Shown: piece by piece, positions 42,894 through 51,328 of the stretch
How positions within the stretch are numbered: the first letter of the stretch is position 1
How the letters are laid out: each line of letters opens with the position of its first letter
From: Terriglobales bacterium
Lineage (GTDB): Bacteria; Acidobacteriota; Terriglobia; Terriglobales; Acidobacteriaceae
Length of the DNA stretch: 64,000 nt
NCBI GenBank assembly: GCA_025936825.1
Contig: JAICSO010000015.1
Location: forward strand, 50,379-114,378
Reading direction: 5' to 3'
Notes under the pieces: model-generated
What the model saw: only the letters and a program-made list of their open reading frames with translations
Database searches by the model: none
Told to the model about the DNA's origin: nothing
Translations under genes and position numbers: made by a program

Positions 42894-43571
42894 CTAAATA
42901 AAGTTGCGCTTCCGCGACTGCAGAAAAAGAGTTGCTCCCAGGGTCAACACGATGATGGCGAACTCCACTCCAAGGATCTTGAATACCGACGGGGTCCAGA
43001 CTGCAACCGGTCCGCTCCACGTCTCATGCAGCGATGGAATATGGCTTACAAGCAGGTACCATACGAGCCAGTAAGACGAATTCACGACGGCCATGGCTGC
43101 CGTGCCCCACCCTTCCGATTCAGCCACCAGCGCGGTGCCCGTAATCAGACAGAATCCGATCAAGGGAAAGTTCATGATGATTAACCCCACTGGGATCGCC
43201 CCGTTGGGCAGACTGTGCCGGACGAGAACCACGTAGAGCGCCGCGCCGAGCAACGCCAGCCATGGAATCAGGAACAGGCCAACGGTTGAAACGAGCTTGG
43301 CTGCTCCGTATCGTGCGGATGAGATAGGGAGGCTCATTACGAAGGAAAGCGTCTGCTTCTTTCTTTCGTTCACGATGTTCTGCATGGGAAGCAGACACGC
43401 GCAAAACACCATCGAAACGAAGAAGAAGACGCTGCCGACTACTGCCGGCGTCTGCCCGCCGACCAACAGGATCGCCAATGCGGCCGCGCCAGCAACAATC
43501 GTGAGAACAATCATTCGGCGCTGGAGCCGCCAATCTTTCAAAATCAAATGAAGCATCACATTGGTTTTCAT
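42894..43571 (-). CDS. ABC-2 type transporter permease
   Basis: A 225-aa membrane protein with six helices, consistent with an ABC-2 permease of the small regulator-coupled systems (YtrCD-like). Start ATG 43571 overlaps the ATPase stop (ATGA). Features: LILKDWRLQRRMIVLTIVAG, NIVNERKKQTLSFVMSLPIS. Third gene of the GntR-ATPase-permease operon. Confidence 0.85.
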   Translation of the reverse strand: MKTNVMLHLILKDWRLQRRMIVLTIVAGAAALAILLVGGQTPAVVGSVFFFVSMVFCACLLPMQNIVNERKKQTLSFVMSLPISSARYGAAKLVSTVGLFLIPWLALLGAALYVVLVRHSLPNGAIPVGLIIMNFPLIGFCLITGTALVAESEGWGTAAMAVVNSSYWLVWYLLVSHIPSLHETWSGPVAVWTPSVFKILGVEFAIIVLTLGATLFLQSRKRNFI

Positions 43572-44464
43572 GCTTTCACCTCCTCGCGGCTGTGTTCCAC
43601 ATTGGCAACAAAAATTTCTTCGAGCGTCATGTTTTCCACCGCGCGGACACGGGCTCCCGAGGTCTCGTAGGCATTCGGAAGATGCGGCTCAAATGCATTG
43701 GCGATTGCCACGGCCAATCGGCCCGCTTTCTGCACTCCGATCACGCCCGGCAGGGTTGGTAGTGCGACTCCGTCGGGCACTTCCAGCCGCAAGCGCCGCC
43801 AACGATCGAGATAGATTTCTTTGTCCATCGAATCAATGATGCGGCCACGATCAATGAACGTGATCTGATCTGAGATCTGCTCGACATCCTGGGTGTTGTG
43901 CGAAGAAAACAGGATGCTCCGCCCGTCTTCGACCATGACAGCGGTCAGCTCGCGCAAGATTTCGTGCCGCGCCACGGGATCGAGACCCGTGGTTGGCTCG
44001 TCCAGGACCAGGAGCTTTGGCCGACGCGCCAAGACCAGCAGCAAGGACGCTTTCACGCGCTGCCCGTGCGAAAGTCCCTTCACTTTCTGTTCGGCATTCA
44101 GTCCAAAGCGCTTCAACAACAGTTGCGAGTACGCATCATCCCAGGATGCATAAATCGACTTCATAAAATGAATGTGCCAGCCCAGAGTCATCGAATCGTA
44201 GAGGCGCATGTCCTCAGAAGCGAAGCCAATGTCCCACTTGGCGTCGATCTGCCCCTTCGGCATGGAGTGCCCGAGCACGTTCACTTCGCCGCTGTCTTGA
44301 TGCACCAAGCCCATGAGGATTCGGATCGTGGTGGACTTACCTGCGCCGTTTGGACCAATCAATCCCATGATGGTTCCCGGTTGCAGCCGCAAGTCGATAT
44401 TGTGCAGATCGAAAAAGGGATATGACTTGCAGACTCCATTGAGTTCAATCGCAAAGTCCGTCAT
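43568..44464 (-). CDS. ABC transporter ATP-binding protein (YtrB-like)
   Basis: A 298-aa ATPase. Walker A GPNGAGKSTT, signature LSHGQRVKASLLLVLA and Walker B KLLVLDEPTTGLD are all present. ATG 44464 chosen; it overlaps the GntR stop. Partner of the downstream permease, probably exporting a cell-envelope-active compound or peptide, as in Bacillus ytr systems (inference). Confidence 0.93.
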   Translation of the reverse strand: MTDFAIELNGVCKSYPFFDLHNIDLRLQPGTIMGLIGPNGAGKSTTIRILMGLVHQDSGEVNVLGHSMPKGQIDAKWDIGFASEDMRLYDSMTLGWHIHFMKSIYASWDDAYSQLLLKRFGLNAEQKVKGLSHGQRVKASLLLVLARRPKLLVLDEPTTGLDPVARHEILRELTAVMVEDGRSILFSSHNTQDVEQISDQITFIDRGRIIDSMDKEIYLDRWRRLRLEVPDGVALPTLPGVIGVQKAGRLAVAIANAFEPHLPNAYETSGARVRAVENMTLEEIFVANVEHSREEVKA

Positions 44465-44853
44465 ACGGTTTCTTTCTCCTCGTCCGTAACGCGGTCGTAG
44501 ATTGCCCGAATGCGCTTCTCCAGATTCTTCGGGGAAACGCCCATCATGGCCGCACTTCGCACGGCGTGTTCCAAGTGTTGCGCCAGCTCCTGCTCGCGGA
44601 TACGCGTGCCAACGTCGGAATCGGAAGCAACGAAACAACCCTTCCCTTGCCGCGTCACGATCAAGCCTTCCCGTTCCAGTTCGAGATATGCGCGCTTCAC
44701 GGTAATCACGCTCACACCGATATCAGCGGCCAGCTGTCGAATTGATGGGATCGCCTGCCCTGCGGCCCAGTCCCCAACCGCGATCTTCTGCTTGATCTGT
44801 TCCATGATCTGCAGGTACAGCGCACGCTTGTCAGTTTGAGAGATAACGAACAT
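44461..44853 (-). CDS. GntR family regulator (YtrA subfamily)
   Basis: A 130-aa regulator with an N-terminal winged helix (LYLQIMEQIKQKIAVGDWAAGQAIPSIRQLAADIGVSVITVKRAYLELEREGLIVTRQGKG) and a short C-terminal helix pair instead of a large effector domain, as in YtrA. ATG 44853 chosen; an earlier start would put the operator inside the gene. First gene of an ABC transporter operon, likely autoregulated. Confidence 0.92.
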   Translation of the reverse strand: MFVISQTDKRALYLQIMEQIKQKIAVGDWAAGQAIPSIRQLAADIGVSVITVKRAYLELEREGLIVTRQGKGCFVASDSDVGTRIREQELAQHLEHAVRSAAMMGVSPKNLEKRIRAIYDRVTDEEKETV

Positions 44854-44858
44854 TTGTA

Positions 44859-44880
44859 CATACACAGTATGCACAGTATG
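44859..44880 (-). promoter_or_regulatory. Operator-like repeats upstream of the GntR gene
   Basis: CATAC-ACA-GTATG is an inverted repeat, followed by CACA and a second GTATG. It sits directly before the GntR start codon, where a self-repressing YtrA-type protein would bind. Confidence 0.6.
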
Positions 44881-45092
44881 GCGATGTGTCAAGAAGATTT
44901 TTCTGAAGAATCTGCCGGCGTTTGGGAGAAAAGCAGGGAAACGACCCTGGAAATGCGTTCCGAGCCATGCGGAGGTGGTCAGCTATCAATAATACTGTTC
45001 TTTATGTAAATAACACTTGACACACTCCGTTTTGGGAGATTACTCTGCTTATGTCAAGCATGAATTACATAATGACAACAAAGGACGACATT

Positions 45093-45515
45093 ATGAATCA
45101 ATCGACAATACGAGAGAGTGGCTATGAGGCGCGGACCCGAGCGAATGTTTTGCGGATTTTTTGGTGGTGCGTGGCCTGGGTAGGAACCTGCGCGCTCTTG
45201 GTTTTCGGGCCGAAATTTCTGTGGGCCAAGATCTTGGTGTTTACGCTGGCCGCGGTTGCTCTCAACGTCCTCGTCGGCATATGCGCGATCAGGGCTAATA
45301 AAAGATACTTTGAGGAGTTGGATGATCTACAGCGGAGAGTTCATCTCAACTCACTGGCGATCACGGTTGGAGTTGCTTTCATCGCTGCCGTGCCGTATTC
45401 GGTACTGGACTCCTACCACGTGATTCCCTTCCATGCGGACGTCGCGCACCTGGTGATGCTCATGGGTCTTACGTATGCGGCGTCCAACCTGTACGGCACA
45501 CGGCGGTACCGATGA
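45093..45515 (+). CDS. Four-helix membrane protein paired with an XRE regulator
   Basis: A 140-aa membrane protein with about four helices and a charged connector (RYFEELDDLQRRVHLNSLAITVG), ending LTYAASNLYGTRRYR. Such proteins commonly lie next to small XRE regulators. Start 45093 chosen because AAGGA lies 7 bases upstream; a TTGACA box lies at 45017-45022. Stop overlaps the XRE start (ATGA). Confidence 0.7.
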   Translation: MNQSTIRESGYEARTRANVLRIFWWCVAWVGTCALLVFGPKFLWAKILVFTLAAVALNVLVGICAIRANKRYFEELDDLQRRVHLNSLAITVGVAFIAAVPYSVLDSYHVIPFHADVAHLVMLMGLTYAASNLYGTRRYR

Positions 45516-45760
45516 AGAATCGACTCAAAGTGCTGCGCGCCGAGCGCGACTGGACGCAGGCCCAGTTGGCCGACGCCCTCGATGTGTCCCGGCAGACCAT
45601 CAACGCCATTGAGACGGGTAAGTTCGATCCGAGCCTGCCGCTCGCCTTCCGCGCCGCCCGACTCTTCGGTCTCGCCATCGAAGCAATTTTTCATGATCCT
45701 GCCCTGGACAATGACGGGAGTAGTCTTGCGACGGAGATCAAGAAAGGTAGGTATGCATGA
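45512..45760 (+). CDS. XRE-family small transcriptional regulator
   Basis: 82 aa: MKNRLKVLRAERDWTQAQLADALDVSRQTINAIETGKFDPSLPLAFRAARLFGLAIEAIF is a complete HTH_3 domain of the type encoded beside small membrane proteins. Translationally coupled to the preceding gene. A short polar tail follows. Confidence 0.92.
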   Translation: MKNRLKVLRAERDWTQAQLADALDVSRQTINAIETGKFDPSLPLAFRAARLFGLAIEAIFHDPALDNDGSSLATEIKKGRYA

Positions 45761-45802
45761 ATTCACCCTGACGTTTAGGCAGTCTCTGCGCACTCGCGAA
45801 CA

Positions 45803-45967
45803 GTGGAACTTTTCCGGGACGAGGTCAACATTGTGATGGAACTGCTGAGCGCCCGCTTGACGAGTCAATCGGAGGGATATTTTGAAACGGTTCGTCGGCA
45901 CGGGACCCTAGCGGACGATGAGACGCTGAACTACAGTCAACTGGCGTTGAAACCCTTTTTACGCTGA
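45803..45967 (+). CDS. Possible short protein or gene remnant
   Basis: GTG 45803 opens a 54-aa frame (VELFRDEVNIVMELLSARLTSQ... NYSQLALKPFLR) with protein-like composition but no clear ribosome-binding site. It may be a remnant of a longer gene. No family recognised. Confidence 0.3.
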   Translation: MELFRDEVNIVMELLSARLTSQSEGYFETVRRHGTLADDETLNYSQLALKPFLR

Positions 45968-46047
45968 TGGACACAAGATCGCAAGCGCGGCAAGAGAGGA
46001 ACTACCTTGATTCGCCGCGATTACGCTCATTGAGGTGTTGGGGTCTT

Positions 46048-46449
46048 CTACCAAGGCTCGAAGCAGTCGTAGTTTCGTTGACTGATGATCTTGCCGTCTT
46101 TGAACTCAAAGAACATGGCTGAACGGGCGCGCATTTCAGAACCTGCTGCCAGGCTGCCGAAAGCGACAGCTAGCTTGCCGGTCCAGAGAACCTCCAAGGC
46201 AACCCTCTCGCCGTTGAGGACGTGGCTCGTGATCTCATACGTTTGGCGAGATAGCAGCCTGCGGCCTTCCTCGAACGCATCCGCCATCCTCGACACTCCC
46301 GAACGAATGCCATTTGGGTAGATACGGTTTGGAAGCTGTTCCATTACCGCACTGGCAGCAAAGAGTTCGGCGATGTAGGCGAAGTTGCCATCCTCGATGG
46401 ACTTTAGGAAGCGCTGAACTTTTTCCAAATTGGTGAGTGACTCGGGCAC
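46048..46449 (-). CDS. NTF2/SnoaL-like protein
   Basis: A 133-aa cone-fold (NTF2-like) protein: KVQRFLKSIEDGNFAYIAELFAASAVMEQLPNRIYPNG, then ITSHVLNGERVALEVLWTGKLAVAF and MFFEFKDGKIISQRNYDCFEPW. This is the order seen in SnoaL-like proteins. The ligand is unknown. Start GTG 46449. Confidence 0.85.
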   Translation of the reverse strand: MPESLTNLEKVQRFLKSIEDGNFAYIAELFAASAVMEQLPNRIYPNGIRSGVSRMADAFEEGRRLLSRQTYEITSHVLNGERVALEVLWTGKLAVAFGSLAAGSEMRARSAMFFEFKDGKIISQRNYDCFEPW

Positions 46450-46596
46450 GAGTTGTTGCTCCTGAGATCCATTTTACAAAACCGCTGATCGGTCAAAGGC
46501 ACGGTTCCATTGCGAAGAAGCCTACCAAGGTTGCTTGGCGGTAAATCCCCATTGAACTCAAAATTACACTCATTCCCGCCGAGCGAAGAGAAGGCG

Positions 46597-46622
46597 CAAG
46601 CTTGTGATACGCCTGATTACGT
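46597..46622. repeat. AGGCGCAA..ACGCCT short hairpin, copy 1
   Basis: GGCGCAAGCTTGTGATACGCC recurs as GGCGCAAACTTGTGTAAACGCC at 47066-47090, with a GGCG/CGCC stem. Nearby ATTACAC/CCCCATT words also recur at 46545, 47028 and 48805. A small dispersed repeat. Confidence 0.5.
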
Positions 46623-46738
46623 CAAACGAGATTCACCAGTTGTAGAATACGCACCACCATGAACGGTTGGGTGCGTATGGTCTCCTGCGCAGCGGTTGCT
46701 CAAACCCCACGTCTCGATCAAAGGACGAGGAGCCACTT

Positions 46739-47011
46739 ATGAGCTTTACCATCGAGTATGAGAGGAAGGACAAACCCAAGCATTTGGACGACCTTACTAC
46801 TTACCTCGTACACGAAGACGGGCGCCTGATCGCTCGGTATTGGCACGATCATCGTGGGGACGAACACGGCATAGATTTTCTGAATGGCGACAAAGAAGAT
46901 TGGCCTGTGGGCCGAAGGGCCGATTTCCTCAAAGGTGGCGGTCCGGAACCGCTGGTCCTTTCTGAGCGGGCGGTGGCATATCTTAAGAACAAGACAAACA
47001 AGACTGCGTGA
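46739..47011 (+). CDS. Small soluble hypothetical protein
   Basis: A 90-aa protein with SD-like GAGGAG upstream. Beta-rich opening (SFTIEYERKDKPKHLDDLTTYLVHEDGRLIARYWHDHRGDEHGIDFLNGD), Lys/Asn C-terminus. No motif recognised, though composition and spacing look genuine. Confidence 0.6.
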   Translation: MSFTIEYERKDKPKHLDDLTTYLVHEDGRLIARYWHDHRGDEHGIDFLNGDKEDWPVGRRADFLKGGGPEPLVLSERAVAYLKNKTNKTA

Positions 47012-47336
47012 GGCAATTGTCCTCGAATCCCCATTACATCAAAATCCTCCGAAAAGGCGAATGGAAGGCGCAAACTTGTGTAAACGCCTGACTGCAGAAA
47101 TTAACTTCCGAGTTACCTGTGAATTCGCGAATGCAGAGGGACCAAGATGTTGGCGTATGTAGATCGGCGCCGGAGCACTGTTGCACATTCCTAGGTGATT
47201 AGGCTACATTCTCTGTGGCCGTTCAGGCGGCCATCGGTCCGCGAAAAGGGTTAAACCCGCCTGCCGGTTTTCATTCGATTACCTTCTTTCTGCCGGAACA
47301 CGCGGACGACCGGCAAATTTTGAAGGAAGGTGCCAT
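47012..47336. other. Intergenic region with short repeats
   Basis: Contains the second copy of the AGGCGCAA..CGCCT hairpin (47066-47090) and a GGCCGTTCAGGCGGCC imperfect palindrome (about 47218-47233). No gene seen. Confidence 0.5.
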
Positions 47337-48494
47337 ATGACCAGAGCAAAAGCTCTGCCCACTCGTCCGAATCTGAAATACCTCAAAAAGATAGCCAAAC
47401 AACAAGTTGCATCCTTGCGCAGACAGGGCAGGACCCCTTCGCTTGCGCAAGCGCAATTGTCTTTAGCCCGAAGCTATGGATTTCCAAGTTGGCGGAAACT
47501 CAAAGCGCATATCGAGCAATTGCAGCGGCAGGCACAAGGCGAGCCCCTGCAAAAAACAATTCCCACTGAAACGTTCAATGAAGTGATGAAAGCCATCACC
47601 AATCGCGAAGCCGAGACGTTGTTGCGACTTCTGGTTGGCGTGCCAAGCGCAGTGAACCAAACAGGCCCCCATCCGCGTTGGGGCGGACGGCCGCAGCCAC
47701 TTCATGTCGCCATCGAGTCGGACAATCGCGAAGCGTTCAACTTGTTGCTCGACGCGGGTGCTAGCGTCGACGGTGACAATCAGCAGTATGACGGCTGGTC
47801 TCCGCTCATGCTCTCCATTCATTGGAATCGCAAAGGAATGCGAGAAGAACTGATCCGCCGCGGCGCAAAGATCGACCTCATCGTTGCGCTCATGCTGGGC
47901 GATGATCGTCGTGTGATTAGGCTTTTGAAAGACCCCACAGTATTGCAAGGACCATATCCCAACGATGCCACACCTCTGCATTTTGCCCGTACAGTGAAGG
48001 CTGCGCGTCTCCTCATCGCACACGGAGTGAAAGCCTCACAGAAAGACAAGTACGGCAAGACAGCGCCACAGCTATGGACCAATATGCCGAAACCTTCGGC
48101 GGGGCTGTTGCGCCTCGCCGACTCTCTGGGAGTGAAACCGCAATCGGATATTTTCTGGGCGGTCGAGCATGGTCGCCTACCACTGGTCCGAAAACTGCTC
48201 AACTCCGGAGCCGATGTGAACGCGAGATCTCCCAACGGATCGGGAGGAACCCTGCTGCACAATGCGGCCTTCGATGGCAATGTTGCTATGGTGAAGCTGC
48301 TAGTCGGCAAAGGCGCTGATGTTAACGCCCTCGACCGCGAGCACAACAACACTCCCGCAGGCTGGGCGAGATTCGCGCTGAAGGCGTTCAATCGTTATCC
48401 CTGCGAGGCTGTGGCGGAATATCTTGAAGGACAAATAAGCCGTCGTTCGCAATTCCTTTCCACCAAGCTGCGAAAAGCACGAGGTCTTTCATGA
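47337..48494 (+). CDS. Ankyrin-repeat protein
   Basis: A 385-aa protein. The N-terminus (LPTRPNLKYLKKIAKQQVASLRR...QLSLARSYGFPSWRKLKAHIE) is the helical module often found before ankyrin repeats in acidobacteria. Ankyrin repeats follow: PLHVAIESDNREAFNLLLDAGASVD, WSPLMLSIHW, TPLHFARTVKAARLLIAHGV and LLHNAAFDGNVAMVKLLVGKGADVNALD. Likely a protein-binding factor. Its stop overlaps the start of the GNAT remnant. Confidence 0.9.
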   Translation: MTRAKALPTRPNLKYLKKIAKQQVASLRRQGRTPSLAQAQLSLARSYGFPSWRKLKAHIEQLQRQAQGEPLQKTIPTETFNEVMKAITNREAETLLRLLVGVPSAVNQTGPHPRWGGRPQPLHVAIESDNREAFNLLLDAGASVDGDNQQYDGWSPLMLSIHWNRKGMREELIRRGAKIDLIVALMLGDDRRVIRLLKDPTVLQGPYPNDATPLHFARTVKAARLLIAHGVKASQKDKYGKTAPQLWTNMPKPSAGLLRLADSLGVKPQSDIFWAVEHGRLPLVRKLLNSGADVNARSPNGSGGTLLHNAAFDGNVAMVKLLVGKGADVNALDREHNNTPAGWARFALKAFNRYPCEAVAEYLEGQISRRSQFLSTKLRKARGLS

Positions 48495-48667
48495 GGAAGA
48501 GCGGCTTTCCCACAAAGGACCTGCGTTTTCGACAGGGAGTGCCCGACGACGCCGTGGAGCTGGCGGCCCTGCACACGTCAGTGGCCGACCATCTCACGAG
48601 CCTGTACGGCAAAGGTCTAAGCAATAAGTTTTGGTTCTCAGTTGGCGTAACATCCCGTGGGTGTTGA
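48491..48667 (+). pseudogene. Truncated GNAT acetyltransferase
   Basis: ATG 48491 overlaps the ankyrin gene's stop. FRQGVPDDAVELAALHTSVADHLTSLYGKG is the N-terminus of a GNAT N-acetyltransferase (residues about 13-42), after which the frame changes character and stops at a TGA formed by the left end of the adjacent inverted-repeat element. The acetyl-CoA-binding part is missing. Confidence 0.6.
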
Positions 48668-48799
48668 AAAAGTCCCCCTTGCTCGAAAACGGCCAAATTT
48701 CAGGGGATACAAAATGCCTTGAAATCCGAGAAGATCGCTTATAACGCATTCTGACGCAATTTCATTTTTGCGAACTTAGGAAAAAAGAGTTTTTCAACA
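48662..48799. mobile_element. 138-bp MITE-like element
   Basis: Terminal inverted repeats TGTTGAAAAAGT and AGTTTTTCAACA (11 of 12 match), AT-rich inside and no ORF. The ends resemble those of IS1182-type transposases, so it may be a non-autonomous derivative. It truncates the GNAT gene. No target duplication seen. Confidence 0.65.
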
Positions 48800-48836
48800 G
48801 CCACTCCCCATTACACTCACTGCCCTTTGGGGAAAA

Positions 48837-48862
48837 GAAAAAAACCGCCGTCCCTCAGCGGT
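48837..48862 (-). terminator. Rho-independent terminator for the minus-strand HTH gene
   Basis: On the minus strand AACCGC-TGAGGGACG-GCGGTT is followed by seven T residues. The stem includes the last two sense codons and the stop of the gene ending at 48855. Confidence 0.8.
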
Positions 48863-49218
48863 TCTTTTGCTGACGAACGAACGCGAGACCACGCTTCAGT
48901 TGTTTCGAGAGATCAAGGTCGGCGGTAGCCACTTGCACCGGCTCCCCGCCTAGTTCTCGGCCTAACCACTTGTTCAACTCCTCGGGAGTCGCCGTTACGA
49001 AACATCCTTGCCTTTTGAGAGGCATGCCGTCTTTGGCCCAGCGTTGTGCGACCGATACAGGCTGGGAGAGGAAGGCGGAGATTTGCTCCCAGCCTTTCAG
49101 AGCGGTGGGGGGAGATGTCGGGCGCGCCTTGCGTGGCGATTTCGCGACCTTCTTGGCGGGGGTTTTTCTTGGCCTTCATGGCAGGAGCAGCCCGAATGAT
49201 ACCCGCTTTCCGATTCAT
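48855..49218 (-). pseudogene. HTH (MerR/phage-type) protein broken by a frameshift at an A5C5 run
   Basis: In one frame LKGWEQISAFLSQPVSVAQRWAKDGMPLKRQGCFVTATPEELNKWLGRELGG and a tail ending in VRQQKNR can be read, a convincing winged-helix DNA-binding domain, but it has no start codon. The start MKAKK (49179) or MNRKAG (49218) is in the adjacent frame. Removing one base from AAAAACCCCC (about 49160) gives MKAKKTPAKKVAKSPRKARP joined to the domain. A terminator directly follows, supporting a real transcript. Pseudogene, error or slippage. Confidence 0.75.
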
Positions 49219-49258
49219 ACGGAAGCCAGTAAAATGGGCGACCTCAGGAGTCGAGCGT

Positions 49259-49492
49259 ATGCAATGTGGGATCGTTGAAGTTTCAAGTGTTGAGGACGCG
49301 ACCGGTTACCAGTGCAGGAACGATGCCATCGCGCGATGCTGCGACTGTGACGCTCACGTGTGCGAGGCCCATGCCGAGAGCTGCGGTTCCTGCAACGAAG
49401 TGTTCTGCTCGACCTGCTTGGCTTTTCATCAGACGGCCTACCATCAGAAGAAGCCGGCCGCTGAGTATCGCCGGCTGCGGAAGTCGGCCTAA
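49259..49492 (+). CDS. B-box-like zinc-binding small protein
   Basis: A 77-aa Cys/His-rich protein. CRNDAIARCCDCDAHVCEAHAESCGSCNEVFCSTCLAFHQ has the paired CxxC and CxxxH spacing of zinc-binding B-box or FYVE-like modules. TCAGGAG precedes ATG 49259. Role unknown. Confidence 0.72.
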   Translation: MQCGIVEVSSVEDATGYQCRNDAIARCCDCDAHVCEAHAESCGSCNEVFCSTCLAFHQTAYHQKKPAAEYRRLRKSA

Positions 49493-49495
49493 ACT

Positions 49496-50059
49496 CTATT
49501 TCCCGCGCGCGGTCTTCTGCCAGTCAATCCGCCACCGCTCTTGCCCCATCCGAACCCAGTACAGCGGTTTCCGGGGAGTTCCTCGGGCATGATGGTAGAG
49601 GGCAGCGGCGCGCTCATAGAAGCCGCGCGTGTGCCAGGAATCCGGGAAGTGGAACAGTTGGAAATCAAGGTGATGGCAGAACTCGTGGGTTAAGGTGCTA
49701 AAAAACGTACCGAACGAAGTGATCTCTTTGCGTACTGCGGTTCGCATCCAGACCCGAATGATCATCGTGTCTAGGGTGTAATCGCCGAAAAGTTCCGTCT
49801 TCCAGTTCTCCCGGACTCGCAAAGGTCTGGCGGCGAGAACGCGAATGCCGCAAGGCGGGACCTTGTAGAACTGGGACGCTAGGGTCAGAAATTCCTCACA
49901 ATAGCGACGGACCTCCTGCATTCGTCCCGCCTTCATTGCGCTTTCGAGCTTTACGGTGACTTCTTGAAGGGATCGGTCAGTTGGTAGATCGAGGATCTTG
50001 ATCTGATCGCTCTTCAGGTATTCGGGGCGATTTTTTCGCGGTACGGGATCAGTCAGCAT
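49496..50059 (-). CDS. Putative zincin metalloprotease
   Basis: A 187-aa protein with FFSTLTHEFCHHLDFQLFHFPDSWHTRGFYERAA: an HExxH zinc motif (HEFCH) with further histidines downstream, as in minigluzincin-type peptidases. An N-terminal helical region precedes. Its start overlaps the stop of the upstream ORF. Substrate unknown. Confidence 0.75.
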   Translation of the reverse strand: MLTDPVPRKNRPEYLKSDQIKILDLPTDRSLQEVTVKLESAMKAGRMQEVRRYCEEFLTLASQFYKVPPCGIRVLAARPLRVRENWKTELFGDYTLDTMIIRVWMRTAVRKEITSFGTFFSTLTHEFCHHLDFQLFHFPDSWHTRGFYERAAALYHHARGTPRKPLYWVRMGQERWRIDWQKTARGK

Positions 50060-50486
50060 CGATCAAGGTTTCACTGAGTTCGCAGACTTTCGCGCAGCTA
50101 TTCCAAATGGCGAATTCTGGATCAGTTTCGCGCTCGCGTTCGAACAACTCTTCCCGGCCTACCCACTGGGAGTAATCGCGGTTCCTGATCTTGTACCAGC
50201 GGACGCTGCCATCGAGGACGGGTGACGAGCGAACCGGAGATTGAGCCACGGAGAGCGGGAAGGAGGCCGCAAATCGGCTTCTCGGAGATGTGGCTGGATG
50301 GGGTAGATAAACGGATAAACATGCGATATGCGATCCGATCGGGTCGTACTCCCGTACGCCGGAAACGTAGTGCCTTGCCGACTTCAGAGTACTGATCGGG
50401 CCTGGAGGAGTGATTTGGCGGATAATGCGCTCCTTCAGGAAACCTAGCGCATTTAAGCTAATGGCGTTAGCATTCGCTCTGGGCAC
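50049..50486 (-). CDS. ORF upstream of the metalloprotease, disrupted by a repeat
   Basis: The last 55 or so residues (VRWYKIRNRDYSQWVGREELFERERETDPEFAIWNSCAKVCELSETLIDAD) look like a real small protein and are translationally coupled to the metalloprotease. The middle of the frame, however, is the antisense reading of a 174-bp repeat found again at 62475-62648, and no good start lies after it. The original 5' end was probably lost to the repeat. Confidence 0.5.
   Translation of the reverse strand: MPRANANAISLNALGFLKERIIRQITPPGPISTLKSARHYVSGVREYDPIGSHIACLSVYLPHPATSPRSRFAASFPLSVAQSPVRSSPVLDGSVRWYKIRNRDYSQWVGREELFERERETDPEFAIWNSCAKVCELSETLIDAD
50222..50395 (+). repeat. 174-bp repeat, copy 1, with intact 57-aa ORF
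   Basis: About 90% identical to 62475-62648. The plus strand encodes a 57-aa basic protein (PRRAGRRPQIGFSEMWLDGV..., RSGRTPVRRKRSALPTS) with start GTG and stop TGA; the second copy uses ATG and TAA. Frame and length are kept, but more amino acid-changing than silent differences separate them, so coding is uncertain. Confidence 0.6.
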
Positions 50487-50601
50487 TCGATTGAATGCCG
50501 GAGCAGAAACCGTTCTCGGTAAGGTAGATCCACAGAACTCAGAAAGGCTAGTTGGGCCAGCACCTTGAGTTCATCCCGTGACTTCAACTGAGAGGACACC
50601 G

Positions 50602-51084
50602 ATGAAAAGACTACATCGAATCATCCTGATCCAGATTTTCGTTTACGGAATGATGGTGACGCCGTCACGAGCGGCCGATCCGATCACAGGTACCTGGAAG
50701 CTGGATGTGAAGGCTTCCAGGTTTGTGAAGTTCGAGGCCCCGAAGGAACAGACGGAGTCTTACAAAGAGCTTGCTTCCGGTGAGATCGAAATGATCCTTA
50801 CGCGAGTTGCGAAGGGCGGCGCGCAATCAACCGTGAGGCTGACATGGCCGGCATCGGGAGGAGCCGTTCAGGATCCTGCGGGCGCACTAGGGAAAGGTAA
50901 GTCGGCGATCGAGACCATGCTGGGTCCCGGCGATTGGCTTGTCACCTTCCTGGAGAATGGGAAGCAATGGTCGACAATGCGAAAGGTAATCAGCCCCGAT
51001 GGGAGAACAATGACTCAAACAGCCAAATTCGCCGATCCTGACGGACGGACTCTGACCCAGATTCAGGTGTTGCGGCGGCAATAG
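50602..51084 (+). CDS. Small secreted lipocalin-like protein
   Basis: A 160-aa exported protein: signal peptide (LHRIILIQIFVYGMMVTPSRA), then DPITGTWKLDVKASRF and a series of beta strands (EIEMILTRVAKGG, STMRKVISPDGRTMTQTAKFADPDGRTLTQIQVLRRQ). This 'GTWKLxxxKSxF' pattern is common in acidobacterial secreted proteins. ATG 50602 chosen over GTG 50578. Confidence 0.75.
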   Translation: MKRLHRIILIQIFVYGMMVTPSRAADPITGTWKLDVKASRFVKFEAPKEQTESYKELASGEIEMILTRVAKGGAQSTVRLTWPASGGAVQDPAGALGKGKSAIETMLGPGDWLVTFLENGKQWSTMRKVISPDGRTMTQTAKFADPDGRTLTQIQVLRRQ

Positions 51085-51328
51085 CCGATCTCTGGAGTGA
51101 ATCTTGGAACACCGCGACTACCTTCCCTCCAAATACCGTTCCTGCGGGTACGTGGTTCTGTTTTGCAAGTAGTGCTTTTTCAGGGCTCCCAAACAGTTTT
51201 AGCGCCGTCTGTGCCGTTCAGTTTTCTTTAAGTTACGGTTCTAGGTTCCACTGTCACGGCAAAGGTCATTTTATCTGTCCGATCACTAGAAACTGACGAG
51301 CACTCAGATCCGATGGCACGAGTGGATT

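Noticed and set aside
45017..45046. Strong sigma-70 promoter for the membrane/XRE pair
   Set aside because: TTGACA is perfect but the -10 (TACTCT at 18 bases) is weak, so I mention it only as context.
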